From the NCBI GenBank assembly GCA_014904845.1, contig MU119264.1, positions 124,001 through 188,000 of the forward strand: 64,000 bases of DNA. The letters are read 5' to 3'. A program made the translations under genes and the position numbers. Under the pieces are notes generated by a model. It had not been told where the DNA came from, made no database searches, and was given only the letters and a program-made list of their open reading frames with translations. This document shows positions 21,821 to 34,258 of this stretch, piece by piece. Origin of the DNA: Acephala macrosclerotiorum. Taxonomy: Eukaryota > Ascomycota > Leotiomycetes > Helotiales > Mollisiaceae. The number at the start of each line of letters is the position of its first letter. Positions within the stretch are counted from its first letter, which is position 1.

Positions 21821-24800
21821 CTTCTGGGTGCAAACTGAAGACAATTTTGGTATGGCGATTGCAGTCTGGTTGTATGATTATGAGCGTAGATGATGAGGAA
21901 AGCAAGATGGAGAGAAAAACCAGGGAGTAGGACGTGATGATGAGTTTTGCATGGAGAATGAGATACGGGTGAGATAGAACAGGGATAATTGTCTTAAATA
22001 GGCCGAGTAACTACCTCTTACGTACTCATAGAGAGGAGATATTGATTCACTTGTGCTCTAAGTAACCGCAATCTGCAATTTCCTATTCATATTTGTTACT
22101 GCAGGGGACAAGTTCCTCTGCAGGTGATTCCCAATCGGCCCCCAATTGACTCCTACCCGTAACTTATCACACCAATCTACTCCTGCCCCTCGTACTACTT
22201 ACTCCATTGCCATGGTCACAGGCTCCGAGAAACTTCCCAGACAAATGGCTGCCGGCATCGAGTGGGCCTCCCAGAAATGGCCAGATCCTTGATGCATGGG
22301 AAAAGCATGGTCGTCGTCGGGTAGATAAATTAGAACCAGGACATCGATCCGATGGGTTGGTAGAGCAGGAAGGTTCATGCCAGCTGTCCAATAAAGTTAC
22401 CCCAATGAGCCCCGTCATGCGCCATCCCTGCCTAGCGGGTAAAGACCCCTCGCTCTCCCGCTGTAGAAATTCAGGACGTAAGCCAGAGACATGGCATTGG
22501 TATGAGAGCCTTACAACGGGTCCGGAGTGCTTGGGTAAGTTCATGTTGTCACCGATCGAATTGCCACGTGTAAAGCGTGAGCCACTGCATGACGCTACCG
22601 GCCAACCCGTACGAAAGAACAAGTGGGACTTGCTTAATCGCATGCTTTTAATCCAAACCTCATACATTAGAAATACCGACTTTTGGAGGGTAATCATTTC
22701 CTTCGGTGTAGTGTCCAGATACTGGTTGAACCAGAAGCTTTCAGTTCTGTGATGTACATTCAAACAGCGGTGAAAGCTTAGATATGCTAGAAATTTGTCC
22801 TAAAACCCACTTGAGCATATTTAACAAACCAATTCGGACCTTCCACACCAGCATACTTGCCGGGCGATCAACAATATACTTGCAGGGGACCACCAACAAA
22901 CTAGCAGGGCGACCACCACCATCATCATATGGAAAGAGGTGCATAATCCGTGAAGCTGGACATGGCTTATCTATGCAATTGGAGGACAAGAAGTAAGAGG
23001 CGAAGTGCAATTGGATGCCCACCCTCGATGTCTTGGAAACTACCAAAGGCGACATACGATACCAAGAAACTCTCGGCTAACGGAAGGTAATCTGTGGTCA
23101 CTGTTGCAAGGAAGTGTTGATGGTAGCGCTTTTTATTCGACGCGAGAGAAAGCCTCCGATCCGGGTTGAGTTATCAAAAGTCTACTGGACAAACGGCCTA
23201 GTTCCTCTCTGCACGCTTCGGCAGAAGGATGCACTCTCAAAATGTGCTTGATAAGGACTGATATCAGTTTGAGATTGCTGTGCCCGGCAAGGGGTTCGAA
23301 TGTTCGAGGCTCTGAAAAGGATTTGGGATGCGTATAGAGACTGGATCTTCGGTGAGCCTGGGCGGGGTCTTCATTGTGCTGATACAACTGTCTATGGCTT
23401 GCACAACGCATCTCGCGAGAACAGCTTTGCTAATCGCGTGCATCGGACCGTGTCGGGTTTTAAAATGGGCGCTGGGCAGCCGAAGCCCCGACGATATCGA
23501 ACCTGGGATATAGGTCTGGACGGTCGATATGTAAACGTGAATGAGCCGATACTGAAAAATTCTTTCGGAATGCAGTCGTTATGTGGTGAGTTGATCTCCG
23601 AGGGATGTCTATCGAGTATTTGTTCGGGCTCGGACTCATAACTGACCTCGATTCCTATCTTCATATGCAGTCGCGAACGGATGATCAGAGGTGGGACTTG
23701 CCGCCTGCCACTGATGTCCTACATGTCCGGGTGAGGCTGAAGGAACGCGGACCAGCCCGTCCCTGGCGTGACAGTTGACAGCAAGAATGCAACCATCATT
23801 AACAGCAAGTCGAACGCTACCGCCGCCCGATTGGGAAGGCCCATTAGCAGGCGGGAGAATCCTACCTCTTCGAAAAGACGATCAACTTTTGAGTTCAATT
23901 CGAGGCACAGCATTCTCACAGCTGAATAGTGTCTTGCTTCTCTCGATATTTCCTTCTGTGGCATTCTTCTGCCATCGTCGATCGCGTAAAAGTTGGGCCA
24001 AGGTGGTCTCATGTTGGCGGAGGAGAGGGCGGATGGTGATTCATTCTCCATCGCATGGTCGAAAATCTCAACGGCGGGTGACTTCTCATCTTGCGTGGAA
24101 CAATCGTCGGCTCCTCCGAATCTCCTTTTTTGGCAACCCCTATCGTTGTTGCCGAGAGGGTATTAGACATATGGGCGCCAGTAATGTTTTCAAGTGCAGC
24201 TGTTCGTCGTTTTCAAGAAGCGTGTCGAGACAATGACTTTGTGTAGGAGGAAAATTCTGCAATATGTTGATTATAACAAGCACCACGTATCATCTTTCAA
24301 TGTATAGGACGTAATTCATTCTCGTTGTCTTGCATGCATCGTTTGCATCGAGAGGAGCGTTTGAGGTGGAGAGAAAGTTGAGGTTGTGGCTGTGAACGTA
24401 GCGAATCACGTGTGTGACGGAGGACTAAGGACAAATTTCCCGGACGTTTTCGAGCTCTCTCACTTCAATCTCGTCTTCTCCTACCTCTCCCGAGATGATT
24501 GAACGATTGATTAAACCTACCTTCGCACTATTAGCGCAATGTGACTTACCGGTCATATGGTGGCGTTGGACGGTGGTGTGAGCTACGAGGCACGATGGAG
24601 GTAGTCGTCTAGTTTCAGTTTGATCTAGAATCCTCTCTATTTTAAAGCTGATGCAAACGGCAAAAACAAAGAGCTCCGCATGCAGCCACGATAACACTGA
24701 TAGCAGCATTTCACGAGGTGTGATCCTTAATTTTGCAATGAATTCTTGATTTTAACGCATCGTCCTTCTCACTTCAGACCAAAGAAGAGCGAAAGCGATT

Positions 24801-25458
24801 GAAGCTCCAGAAACAAACACGAGCAGAAGCATTTTGGATCTATGTGGTGTTTAGATGCCAATTTGCATGGCGGACGAGGGAGGGGCTTTGGATAGTATTA
24901 AGGATAGCAACATTCTTATCGTGCAAGAATTTTTCAAATGCAACAGAGCTTGAAAGTGGTGATTTATTGCGCCCCATTATGTACAGCTTCGCGTTCCACA
25001 ACCATCAAAATATTATTATTGTTGGATGTCCCAAGATATATCTGGCGTTTCTCGTCGTCGAAACTCCTGAGGCGGATTTTGAGCCGCGAATATCAATGAA
25101 TCAAGTACAACTAGAGAAAATTGTTCGATTAGCGATGAGTGGCTGGTTTCTCTCGTCGGACAATCACTTGCATCAGAACGTATGAGTAGAGGAAGGAGAA
25201 AGTCAGCGTCTGAAGTGTGGCTTAGACTGTGGCGGAGGCGCGGACACCAATGATTCGGCAACCTTAAATTTAGCGAGATCTGGTGTTCAGGGATAGCGCA
25301 TTGATGACGTGTGGCGTTTGAGCTCAAAGAAACAAGCAATTGGAGACGGGAGCAGTGACATTCGATGCCTACGAAGCCTGGCCAGGCCTTTCATCAAATG
25401 TCTTTCTCGACAATACAACCTCAATAACACACTCGGAACCCACAGGAAATCGGCGACG
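21821..25458. other. 3.6-kb stretch without a supported gene
   Basis: Several open frames of 90-200 codons overlap on opposite strands (22167-22763 minus with 22207-22752 plus; 23719-24051 minus with 23775-24236 plus). None shows a domain or a coherent exon set. Around 24660-24850 (plus) an intron-like GTGTGA...TTCAG joins two lysine-rich segments, but I could not extend it into a gene. The left part is the P450 promoter. Confidence 0.4.
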
Positions 25459-26874
25459 ATGTTGGAATACTTCGCCTACAAGAAGATCAAGAAATCCAAT
25501 CAAGATCGCCACAAGCATGGAAGAGCCTCAACGCCTTCGACTCCAGAGCCCGCGCCACTTCTGAACGAAGAAGATGAGAACTTCCTAACGCGAGTAGTGT
25601 CCGCAGAAGGCACACCACCGCCTCTACCAGACCGACCATTGGGATGGATACCAGCGGAAGCCGGAGATTCGACTGGCAACGATGCGCAGATGGTAGTTCA
25701 CGATGGGAACGGCACAATAACCCAAGAGAATGGAAAGGCCAAGCAGGACAAAGGCAAAGGGAAGGAGAATGAGAAAGCAGAAGACAAGACCAAGAAACAC
25801 AGTCGCTTCTCATTCCTTACCCGAAGTGGCACCAAGAAGGCAAGTCTCAATCTCTGTATCTCGTCACACAACTAACCTTCATCCAGAACAAAGACAAAAC
25901 CGGCCTCCACCCTGACTCAACAGTCGTAACCCCAAACGAAGCCACAAAAGAAGAAGACGACATCAACAAAATCCTCGAAGACCTCAACCTCTCCGCCGTT
26001 AACAACCGCGCCTTCTCCCTCTCGAAGGAATCCCAACAACTAGTCCAACAATTCACCGTCATCCTCAAAGATCTCGTGAATGGCGTACCTACTGCCTACG
26101 ATGATCTTACCCATTTACTTGACAACTCACAAGGACAATTGGCGAAGAGCTATGAACATCTTCCAAGTTTCTTGCAGAAGTTGATTACACAGTTGCCGGA
26201 CAAGTTGACGAAGAATTTGGCGCCGGAGTTGTTGGCTGTTGCTGCGGAGGCACAAGCATTGAATGGGTCGGGAGCAGCAGCTGCAAGTGCTGGTGGAGCG
26301 ACGTCATTTGGTGCTGCGGCAAAGAGTTTCTTGAAGCCTACTAGTCTCAAGGATCTTGTTGCCAAGCCGGGAGCCGTGGTTTCTATGCTGAAGGCTATTC
26401 TGAATGCTCTAAAGCTCAGATGGCCAGCATTTATGGGGACGAACGTGTTGCTGAGTCTTGCACTTTTCGGTAAGCCACCCAGACTTTTCGAAATCGACTA
26501 TCACTAACAAATTTATAGTCCTCCTCTTCGTGTTCTGGTACTGCCACAAACGAGGACGAGAAGTCCGCTTGGAGCGCGAAGGCAAGGTTACCACCACCGA
26601 TAGTGAAGGTCGAATCGTCGAACTCGAAGACGATCCGATGCTTCCCGAAGGACGCTCCACCCAAACTGGGCTGAGCCGTTTTCAGACCGACCGCCCATCA
26701 CCTTCCCGACGCGAGTCACGACGAGACGAGAGAGATAGAAGTCCATATGATGGGTCACGTCCAAACAGTCAGCGAAGCAGAGAGAGTAGGCGAAGTAGGG
26801 ATAGCAGGAGAAAACCTGTACACTCGGAGAATAATGCTAAGGCCGAGAAGAGTGCAGAGAGAGTTAGGAGGTGA
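25459..26874 (+). CDS. Conserved-type membrane protein with Arg/Ser-rich tail (hypothetical), GC-AG intron
   Basis: Three exons (25459-25839, 25887-26469, 26519-26874) encode 439 aa. Intron 1 must use a GC donor (AAG|GCAAGT...CCAG): that splice keeps frame with the long exon 2, whereas the nearby GT does not. Intron 2 is a normal 49-nt GT-AG. The N-terminal part is charged and low-complexity. The middle is helical (FLQKLITQLPDKLTKNLAPE) and Ala/Gly-rich. A single transmembrane helix (TNVLLSLALFGVLLFVFWY) is completed across intron 2, and a very basic Arg/Ser tail with SRRES-type repeats follows. I do not recognise the family. It resembles fungal single-pass organelle or ER membrane proteins only in general layout. 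Confidence 0.72.
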
Positions 26875-27365
26875 TGATGCGATGTGATTCCGATATGTTA
26901 GATACCATTCATGATTGTACGACTTTGCAGCGGACTAGAAGATAGTTGGGGTTTCATGGCGCTGTGTTCTTTGCTTTTGAGGGCCTCGGTGCACGTACGG
27001 TGAAGGCATCGTCAATGGGAAATAGTATTCGGAAAGTAATACAGAAACGCGGAATTTTATGCTCCCCCTGACTCATCATTCAGCAACTCCTCTAAAGCTC
27101 CTTTCCTTCCTTAGGCATTGCTACGAGAAGGTTATATCATCCTCGAACGCAAAAAAATCAGCAACCCCAAATTTCCACCCCTCCATGTGTATTGCTACGA
27201 GAAGGCAATATCATCCACGAATGCAAGAAAATTAGCAACCGTCCAATGTCTATTCCATCTTTCCCGGTGCATCTGCTGAACTCTGCTCTTCCGATTACCC
27301 CTCAGTCCAAGCCCGAGATGCCTTTAGCTTATGGACGACCGCAGAAAGGAAACCCGAAAACTCGT
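26875..27365. other. Convergent 3' region with a tandem repeat
   Basis: Lies between two genes that face each other. It holds the 50-bp direct repeat listed separately and nothing else recognised. Confidence 0.45.
27117..27240. repeat. Two 50-bp direct repeats 74 bp apart
   Basis: 27117-27166 and 27191-27240 both begin ATTGCTACGAGAAGG and end AGCAACC. They differ at a few sites, mostly transitions. This looks like a local duplication of a non-coding segment, diverged since. Confidence 0.8.
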
Positions 27366-28683
27366 CTATGAACGAGCCTCCTCGCCCTCCTCACCTTCCT
27401 CGCGAGCTCGCTTCTTGCCCTTTTTGGCAACAGCAGCCTTTTCGTTGGGGATTGCTTGCTGAGTAGCCAGCTATTGTTGTCATTAGCAGCCATGCAACCA
27501 TCAGTATCCTAGAAAATTAAGGACAGCTTACAGGGGTTGATGGAGGATCTCTAGGCAGAGTCAAAATTCCATTGAGAAAGATCTGGAAGGTCTGGACTTC
27601 TGCAGCACTGGGAAGTTCGGCAAAGGAGTGATTATTCGATCCATAGAAGCCAGCTCCGTCAACAGTGACACGATTGAGACCACTAATGCGGACAAGGTTA
27701 TCGAAATTAGGACACTTATTGAACTTTTTAATGGCGTCCATGCCTTGGTAGAGTCTTTGCCGTGTGTGATTTCGTTCAACACAAGTTCGAAGAATTTGAA
27801 TGTCCAACGTCTCAAGGGACTTGCAGGTGGCCAAGAACCGGAACACTGAGCTATCTCGTTCCTTATGATAACCAGTCCATTCAATGCTGACCTTCTTCAG
27901 ATTTTCCCGGAAAGAAGGATTGGCCTTCATTGACTTATGAATGTCATTAAGTTTGAAGTTGTTCTGGTAGAAGAAAGGCTTCGTCTCCTGATACAATTGC
28001 TTGCATGTTTGCATCAAAGAAAACGGACCCGTCTTGGTGTATGAGGAACCGACTTTAACCTTACAAAGTGGTTTAGTGAAGACCTAAGCTTCAAAGTCAG
28101 CATTCTTTTTGAATCTTTTGAATGCTCCTGGGGTATCAGGGCATTTCAAGCTTACCATGAAATCGTAGACTTTCATTCGTAGCTCAAGGGGTAGATTTTG
28201 GAATCGAAGAATTGCGGCAGCTACGTACCCAATATGTTAGTCTCCCATTTACCCTACAAATGATATAGAATTCTTACCTGCGCTCTTGACGGCTTGCTCG
28301 CACTTGAACTGTGCCAATTCCCAGTCGCCCGTGTCAATAGATAAAGCCTCAAGACGTGCCTCGTCTTTCTTGAGGGCAAGCCCCATGTCCTGAGAGGTCA
28401 AGCTGAGATGGTCAGCATTTTTAAGGTTGACAATTTCATATTTGCCACCACCAAGGTCTCTAAGGATGCAAAGGCCGGCGTCGAGGCTCTTGTCGGACTC
28501 AAACGTCTGAAATACGGCTTGCGGCTGAGGCACAGTTAAAAGTTGCATAGACTCGGGATGGGGCTCGGCTTCGGTCAGGTGTGGCGCGTCGACTATAATC
28601 ATACCCTGGTCACCGGAATGACTGTCAGCGTCTGCATAGCTCTTCAATGGCGATTTGCCGCTTTCACGACGTATTGTTGGCAT
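27366..28683 (-). CDS. F-box-like protein (hypothetical)
   Basis: Four exons (28683-28278, 28220-28156, 28083-27532, 27470-27366) encode 375 aa. The three GT-AG introns are 57, 72 and 61 nt, and every junction keeps frame. Exon 2 gives AAILRFQNLPLELRMKVYDF, which matches the start of fungal F-box or 2EXR-type domains (LPxELRxxVY). Exon 3 then reads LMQTCKQLYQETKPFFYQNN, the usual continuation in these proteins. The C-terminus is basic then acidic (AKKGKKRAREEGEEGEE), possibly a nuclear signal. If the F-box reading holds, the protein would be a substrate adaptor or a lineage-expanded protein of unknown role. The N-terminal 130 residues are not recognised. Confidence 0.75.
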
Positions 28684-29415
28684 GTTGTCCGGAGACGTAG
28701 GTTGTAGAGGGTGATCGTGGTATTTGCGTGTTTCTGTAGAGAAGCAGGTTAGTGTATTCGGTGATAACGGTCAGGTAGGAACAAACCAGAATATCAATGT
28801 CCCCAAAGTCGAAGGTCAATCGCTTCAACCACTTTGTATGATACTTGTACCGCGTCTCTTGTTGCGCTCGTCCTCAAAGAAAGTGTAGTAGTGGCAGTAA
28901 AGGAAGAAGCAGAACGAAGGCAACCTGCTCTTCGGTAGGAGATGGGAAAAACTAGATGGAGATCGAGGTTGTACAAGGAAAGAAGGTTGCGTAGTGCAAA
29001 GAGATTTAAATAGTCGGAGGGAGGCAGTCTCGCTTCCAAATAAGAAGTCACGAGCAGATGGTACTCTCTCATACGTAACTCGGTAGTATCTAGAGGCCTT
29101 TTGTAAAGAATGGGACGAAAGGCCTAGCTGGGATGATGTCTTTGAAAAAGATGTGGTGAGGAAGCACTCGCATGACATCAAAATCACGCATACCAAGGGT
29201 TCTCGAATGGTACAAAGTCATGACATGCGAGTAATTCAAAGAAACACATATTCTAGGGAGCATCATTTGAAGAAAACGGGTATACTTTTCATTCACGATC
29301 AATCCTCCTAGCTATCCTTTCTGCAAGATTTCTCTATCCTACACCTAAACTCCACAAGATCAATGACAAGCCACCTCACGTCAATCAATTTAGAATACAA
29401 GTCCACTATTGAAAT
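28684..29415. other. Intergenic stretch without a supported gene
   Basis: Promoter side of the F-box-like gene and 3' side of ARP9. The frames at 28794-29302 (minus) are low-complexity and unsupported. Confidence 0.4.
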
Positions 29416-29517
29416 TAGTTTCCATCCAATACAAAACGTAGTTTCCATCCAATACAAAACGNNNNNNNNNNTAGTTTCCATCCAATACAAAACGTAGTTT
29501 CCATCCAATACAAAACG
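29416..29517. repeat. 23-bp minisatellite interrupted by an assembly gap
   Basis: Four exact copies of TAGTTTCCATCCAATACAAA plus ACG lie at 29416-29438, 29439-29461, 29472-29494 and 29495-29517. Ten N at 29462-29471 sit between copies 2 and 3, so the true copy number is unknown. The array is 14 bp beyond the ARP9 stop codon, in its 3' untranslated region or in a last intron. Confidence 0.95.
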
Positions 29518-29530
29518 ATCGGAACACAAC

Positions 29531-31594
29531 TTACAGTTGATGAATAGCTGACGGACCCTCCTCATTGAACTCGACTCTAGATAAGAAACCCTTCGACAAT
29601 CCCTGATCTACGACAAAGATAACTTTCGCAGCGACCTGGGAGCCCAAGAACACTGCTTCGTCATACTGTTTCCATTCAGGGAAGTAGCCTGGGGGACTAG
29701 CGACCTTGATGCTGGTTGGAGATTGAGAATGAGATGAGTGGGAGGTAGCACTATTGCCACTATACGGAGCCATTGACAGATTAGGGTTCAGGGCAGGGTT
29801 TGAGGCTGTGGTAGCAGCAAGAAGGAGAGGGTTGACTGCGCTAGCGGTAGGAGGAGCGTGAGGTGTTGATGAGAACGATGCATTGGGTGTCATGGATCCG
29901 GTACCGCTGGGCGTAGCTAGATTTGAAGGGAGCTCGCTCATGAACATAGTTGCAGAGCTTGGTGATACAAGGTATCGGTTGTTCAAAGTAGCAAGAAGAG
30001 CATCCTTGAATCCTCTGACCTTGCAACCAGAGCCACAGATGACCAATGCGTCCCAAGCGTCTTGTCTCTTCGAGATGTCGTCTACCGAGAGGATGGTTCT
30101 GTAGATGGTGTCGGCAATCGCATCGATCATGCCTTCACTCGCGGCCTGGAAACGCTCGAGACCAATTTCAATGTCTCTTCGGATGCGATCGGGATTTTCT
30201 TCTTCCCGAATCTTTCGTCTTTCTTCCTTTCGTGCTGCCTTCTGTTGTTCGCGTCGAGTAGACTCCTCCAGTGGGTCTCCTCCCATGGATGGGAAACCGT
30301 CACTGCCCATGGGCTTGGGTTCAACAGCAGATGCCGGCTCTTCAACTGGTGCTGGTCCAACTGGCGCGGGTTCGACAGGTGCTACTGGTTCAGGAGTCTT
30401 TTGTCTCTTCGCAGCCGGCGCATCCTTGACCGTCTCTTCATAATGGAACATGGCACGTGGTCTTTTCGAGTTTGGCAGTCTAGCTGGTCTCGCCGCCGCC
30501 GCAGCGGCTTCAGCCTTCTCCGCATCTCTGGTAGCCTTTCGTGCAGCAGCCTTTTCAGCCTTCTCGCGTTCTTTCTTCGCTAAGAACTCCTGTGTCTTAC
30601 CGCCAGTCACGATACTCGCAATGTCCAAGACACCATCATCGTCTACCATCTTGTCTTCGACTCCAAGTTCATCATCCACAACCTCAGTTTCAATAGCTCG
30701 CGGAGGTTCTGTGATCTTGACACTCGGACCAGAAGCTGTAGCTCCTGTCGAAGCGGCCGCAGCTGGGTTGCTGATAACTTCCTCCGCAGTAGCGGCTCCC
30801 TCCGTACCAGGCATCGGTGTCCCCGGAGGCAGAACCTCACAAATCGTACTCTTCTTCAACTGCTCCGCCATATCCCTCGTGAAGTTCTTCGACTTCAACA
30901 ACTCCATCAATCGTTTCGTCATAGCTTCACCTCCAGATTGTGGTACATGTCCTCTACTTGTGATCTGGAAATCGGTTACGGCAGTGACATCAACTTTTTC
31001 AAATCCTACATCGATAACTGTAGCATTGGCAATACCAAAAGCATATGAGGTCGCTAAAGCACTGTCCATAATGCAAAGTGCTGGAGTCCGGAACTTCTCG
31101 AATATGAATTGTGTGATATCCTCATGGTTCTTAGCTGTCCAGCACGGTTGTGCGATCAACATAATCGGTGAGTGAAGCTGAGGAACGAAGGTAGAGTGAA
31201 TATGTTGCAAGAAAGCAAAGAAGGCTGGCATATTCTCAATTCGGCCCTCTAAATCTGCGTTAGCTCTCCTTTCCCGATAATTCTAACACAGTTATTCCGT
31301 ACCCTTAAGCGGATAAATAGCTCCCTCATCATCATCAGGGTCCTCAAATAATTCCTCTTCATTCCCATTCGCTTCACCCGTTCCATCCATTGTAATATCG
31401 CCATTGCTCACCACCCCCTTCTTCCTAGACCGGATTCGATGCGGCTCGTATGATTTTCCATCGGGGGCGAGGAACATGCGGGTCGGGAATCTATGCGACG
31501 CAGGTGTAAACGACTCTGGGAGACCAAGTTGAGCCAAGGTGGTTTGTGAACCGGGCGCGATGATCAGGATATTTTCGTCTTTGAAAGGTGGCAT
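29531..31594 (-). CDS. arp9: Actin-related protein ARP9 (SWI/SNF and RSC remodeller subunit)
   Basis: Two exons (31594-31303 and 31248-29531) encode 669 aa; the intron is 54 nt (GTACGG...TTTAG). The N-terminus (MPPFKDENILIIAPGSQTTL then AQLGLPE) matches the start of Arp9 rather than conventional actin. Exon 2 has actin-fold pieces: GRIENMPAFFAFLQHIHSTF, PIMLIAQPCW, TPALCIMDSALATSYAFGIA, ATVIDVGFEKVDVTAV, WDALVICGSGCKVRGFKDAL and the end near VAAKVIFVVDQGLSKGFLSR. A large charged insertion, about residues 270-440 (Ala/Lys/Glu-rich), separates the halves. In yeast, Arp9 pairs with Arp7 in SWI/SNF and RSC and stimulates remodelling without needing ATP. The CTG-TAA end overlaps a GTAAGT donor-like site, so a further small 3' exon beyond the minisatellite cannot be excluded. 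Confidence 0.85.
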
Positions 31595-32144
31595 TTTGTC
31601 GGCGGCAGAGTTTTCAAAGGGCGATTCAGTGTCGAGTGATTGAGATGTCGACAGCCTTGTGCGGACTGCTTTTGTCGTGCGAGATCTGCCCTCACTGAAT
31701 TGCTTGAGCTGAGTTCTGTCGCATCGTCGCGAGAACGCGTCCGTCCAATTCGAAGACCGGAGTCGGCGTTACTTATAACCGAGAGCACGTGCGTATGACT
31801 TAATCCTTTATGGAGTCATCATATCTCACGTCCACAGCTTTGAGAATGAAGGCAATGCTATATTTCTAGGTACTATGTACTGTTGTGACTTAGTGTTGTG
31901 GATCAGAGAGGTGGTAGAGCCGAGTTGAGACTCATTCCTGCCCCCTATTCCTCAACCTCCCAACCACAACGGATCATTGAAAATCATCTCTATAAAGCAC
32001 CGATCCCTGATAACTCCCCGACTTCGGTTTTCTCCATACCCCATCCATATTTGACGAAATCCCCACTCAGAACATCATTGTAGAAAAGCACTAATGCGCT
32101 GCCCAGAACGTCATGCTCCACAGACACCTTCTCCCGCCACATCC
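31595..32144. promoter_or_regulatory. ARP9 promoter region
   Basis: Lies between the ARP9 start and the 3' end of the esterase, both on the minus strand. No gene seen. No clear core promoter motif identified. Confidence 0.35.
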
Positions 32145-34258
32145 TTAGATACACTTCCATGAGTTAGGATCCTTGTAGTTCTTAGGATCGTGACAGAAGT
32201 TTCTGTATGGATAACGGCAATGGCGTCTCTCGTAATCCACACCTACGGCATGGTTGGTCTTCCAGCACGTGTTAGCATTTCCAATTACTCCCAAACAGAG
32301 CAAGACTTACGTTGTTGATGTACTTGACTCCAGTGATAGTCTCAGGAGCACGGCCGTTTTCAACCCAGTCAATAAGAGCCAGAACTATGTTATGTTCAGG
32401 ATCCATAGGTCCAACATCAGAGCCACGTTGGCCAATATTGTGAGCACCGTCACCACCAACGCAATGACCTGACATTGTCAGTAAAAGGTTGGGATGTATC
32501 TGAGGCTTACTTACCCAGGCCCGAGATTCGGAACAGGCGGTAAAACTCGTCGAGTGAGGAAGAAGGAAGACCCATGGTTCGCGAAACATGGTCATAGTAC
32601 CAGAAATCTTTATCGGAAGTGATAGTAGCATCCATCAAGCCGCTGTAATGAACTTCACACCGAAGGTCAGCCATTGAATTTCTCGGTGTCCCGAGGGTAC
32701 TCACTAAGCTTTCCACCAGCCTTCTGGAACGGAGAGAGATCGCCATTCCAAGTCTCGATGTTGAACGGATTTTGATCGATGGCGACCTGTGCATCTCTGA
32801 GTGTGAACGTCGATGGCTCCCATTGAGTATCGTCTGTCATCTGTCAGCAATATTCTATGACTGATAGGGATCTCGCGTACTGTAAACGACATAGCGGAAC
32901 CAGTCAGTGCTGTATAGGAATGACCCGTTGCAATGGTAGAGCTGATGCGCAAGAATCTCACTTCCTGGCTGCATGCGAGGGTAGATCAACCTTCCGTCAG
33001 CGCCGTAGAAGTCGGTATAAACTTGACGAACTGCAGCAACTTGAACATTCGTCAAGCACGACGCGCCTTCTGTTGAGCTCTTGCCAGGGGGGCATTGTAG
33101 TGCTTCTGGTCTGAATTGGCATAGACGGGTATCCTCGATGATCCCGTCAACAACACCATCAAGTTCATCGCACTGCTTTAAGATTTCGTGATGGATCAAT
33201 TCCCAGTGCGAACCAGCTGGGACGAATGATGGGTCGCCTTCATTGCCGAAGATGGGATAGAAGTGGCCGCTCCAAGACTGCAAAGATGGGAAGTTTAGTG
33301 CTGGACAGCCAGCGATGACACCATCGAAGTCGTTGGGGAAGCTCTAAATATCGAGATGTTGGAGTCAGTATATTGACCAAACCATAGAAAGGGGGGAAAT
33401 CATTGCTCCAAGGAACCGAATTACCTGTACCATCTTGAAACCTTGTCGGCCGCCCTGTTTTTTTTGGTCAGTATACCATTTTTCAGACAATATGGCCCGA
33501 AAAATATCCGTCAGAGGAAGTCGACTTACAGTGCTGCATCCAAGATAGTAAGACTTCTTGTGAGCCTTGCCATAGTACTGCTCTGTGATCTGCTTGCCAA
33601 TCACAACTCCAGTATGAACGCTTCGATAAGCAAAGTCTTCAATCACATCTTCGTTGTTGAGGAATTCCTAGGTGACATAAGCTCCAAAGTCCGTGTTGAC
33701 ATATCTCATGCGGGACTTACGGAACCACCGGTCCCATTATGGCCATTGTTCGCGCCTGGCACGATCACTGTCAGCTTCGGATCGACCAAAAGGTCAGCGG
33801 TTCCACTTACCAACGGTAGCAAAACCCAGACCCGTAGCATAAGCCAAGTCAGGATAACGAATGCAACCGGAATTGCCCCCATTGCCAGTGCTCAAGAACC
33901 TACCAGTCCACTCATCTTCGTTCGGAAGCCAGGCCTCAAGCATAATGCCTGATCTGTGGCTCGTAGCAACATACATGGCGACTCGACACATGTCCTTCTC
34001 AGTCTTTTGTGTCTTCCATCCACACCAAAGAAGACCATAATCTTGGTCAAGCTCAATGGTTGTGCCAGCTGGGATGTAATGAGCGAAGTTGACTGTGACA
34101 TCGGGAATGTTGAGGGTAGAGCCAAAGTACTGGCATTTGTGCATATGATAGTGGTCGGATGAGATGACGGTTTGGTCTTGGATACAGGAGATGGGGAGTG
34201 TGAGGAAGGCCAAGAGTGCAATGAACAACTTGAGAAGAGCCATCTTGACCGTCGTCAT
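32145..34258 (-). CDS. Secreted feruloyl esterase/tannase-family enzyme
   Basis: Nine exons (34258-33811, 33755-33721, 33667-33530, 33454-33425, 33343-32881, 32833-32705, 32652-32515, 32468-32311, 32258-32145) encode 550 aa. All introns are GT-AG, 50-90 nt. A signal peptide (LLKLFIALLAFLTLPISC) starts the protein. Family motifs are LSTGNGGNSGCI, GANNGHNGTGGS (formed by exon 2), GCST|GGRQGF with the nucleophile Ser at about residue 206, FPNDFDGVIAGCPA, GGKLIHYSGLMD with the catalytic Asp near 422, and GLGHCVGGDG with the catalytic His near 462. Adjacent Cys205 and Cys463 form the CS-D-HC disulfide arrangement of this family. Members release ferulic or related acids from plant cell wall polysaccharides, or hydrolyse tannins, outside the cell. 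Which ester it prefers cannot be told. Confidence 0.88.

Noticed and set aside
22167..22763. Two long overlapping frames (198 codons minus, 181 codons plus)
   Set aside because: They use the same DNA on opposite strands, have no recognisable motifs, and lack promoter or splice support; could be chance in GC-richer DNA.
24425..25185. Possible small spliced gene (lysine-rich exon after TTCAG near 24778)
   Set aside because: No upstream exon with a start codon could be joined in frame, and the downstream frame lacks recognisable sequence.
29416..29517. CRISPR array
   Set aside because: The 23-bp units are directly adjacent without spacers, in a fungal nuclear genome; it is a minisatellite.
30450..31175. 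241-codon frame on the plus strand inside ARP9
   Set aside because: Ala/Ser-rich antisense of the ARP9 insertion and actin fold.
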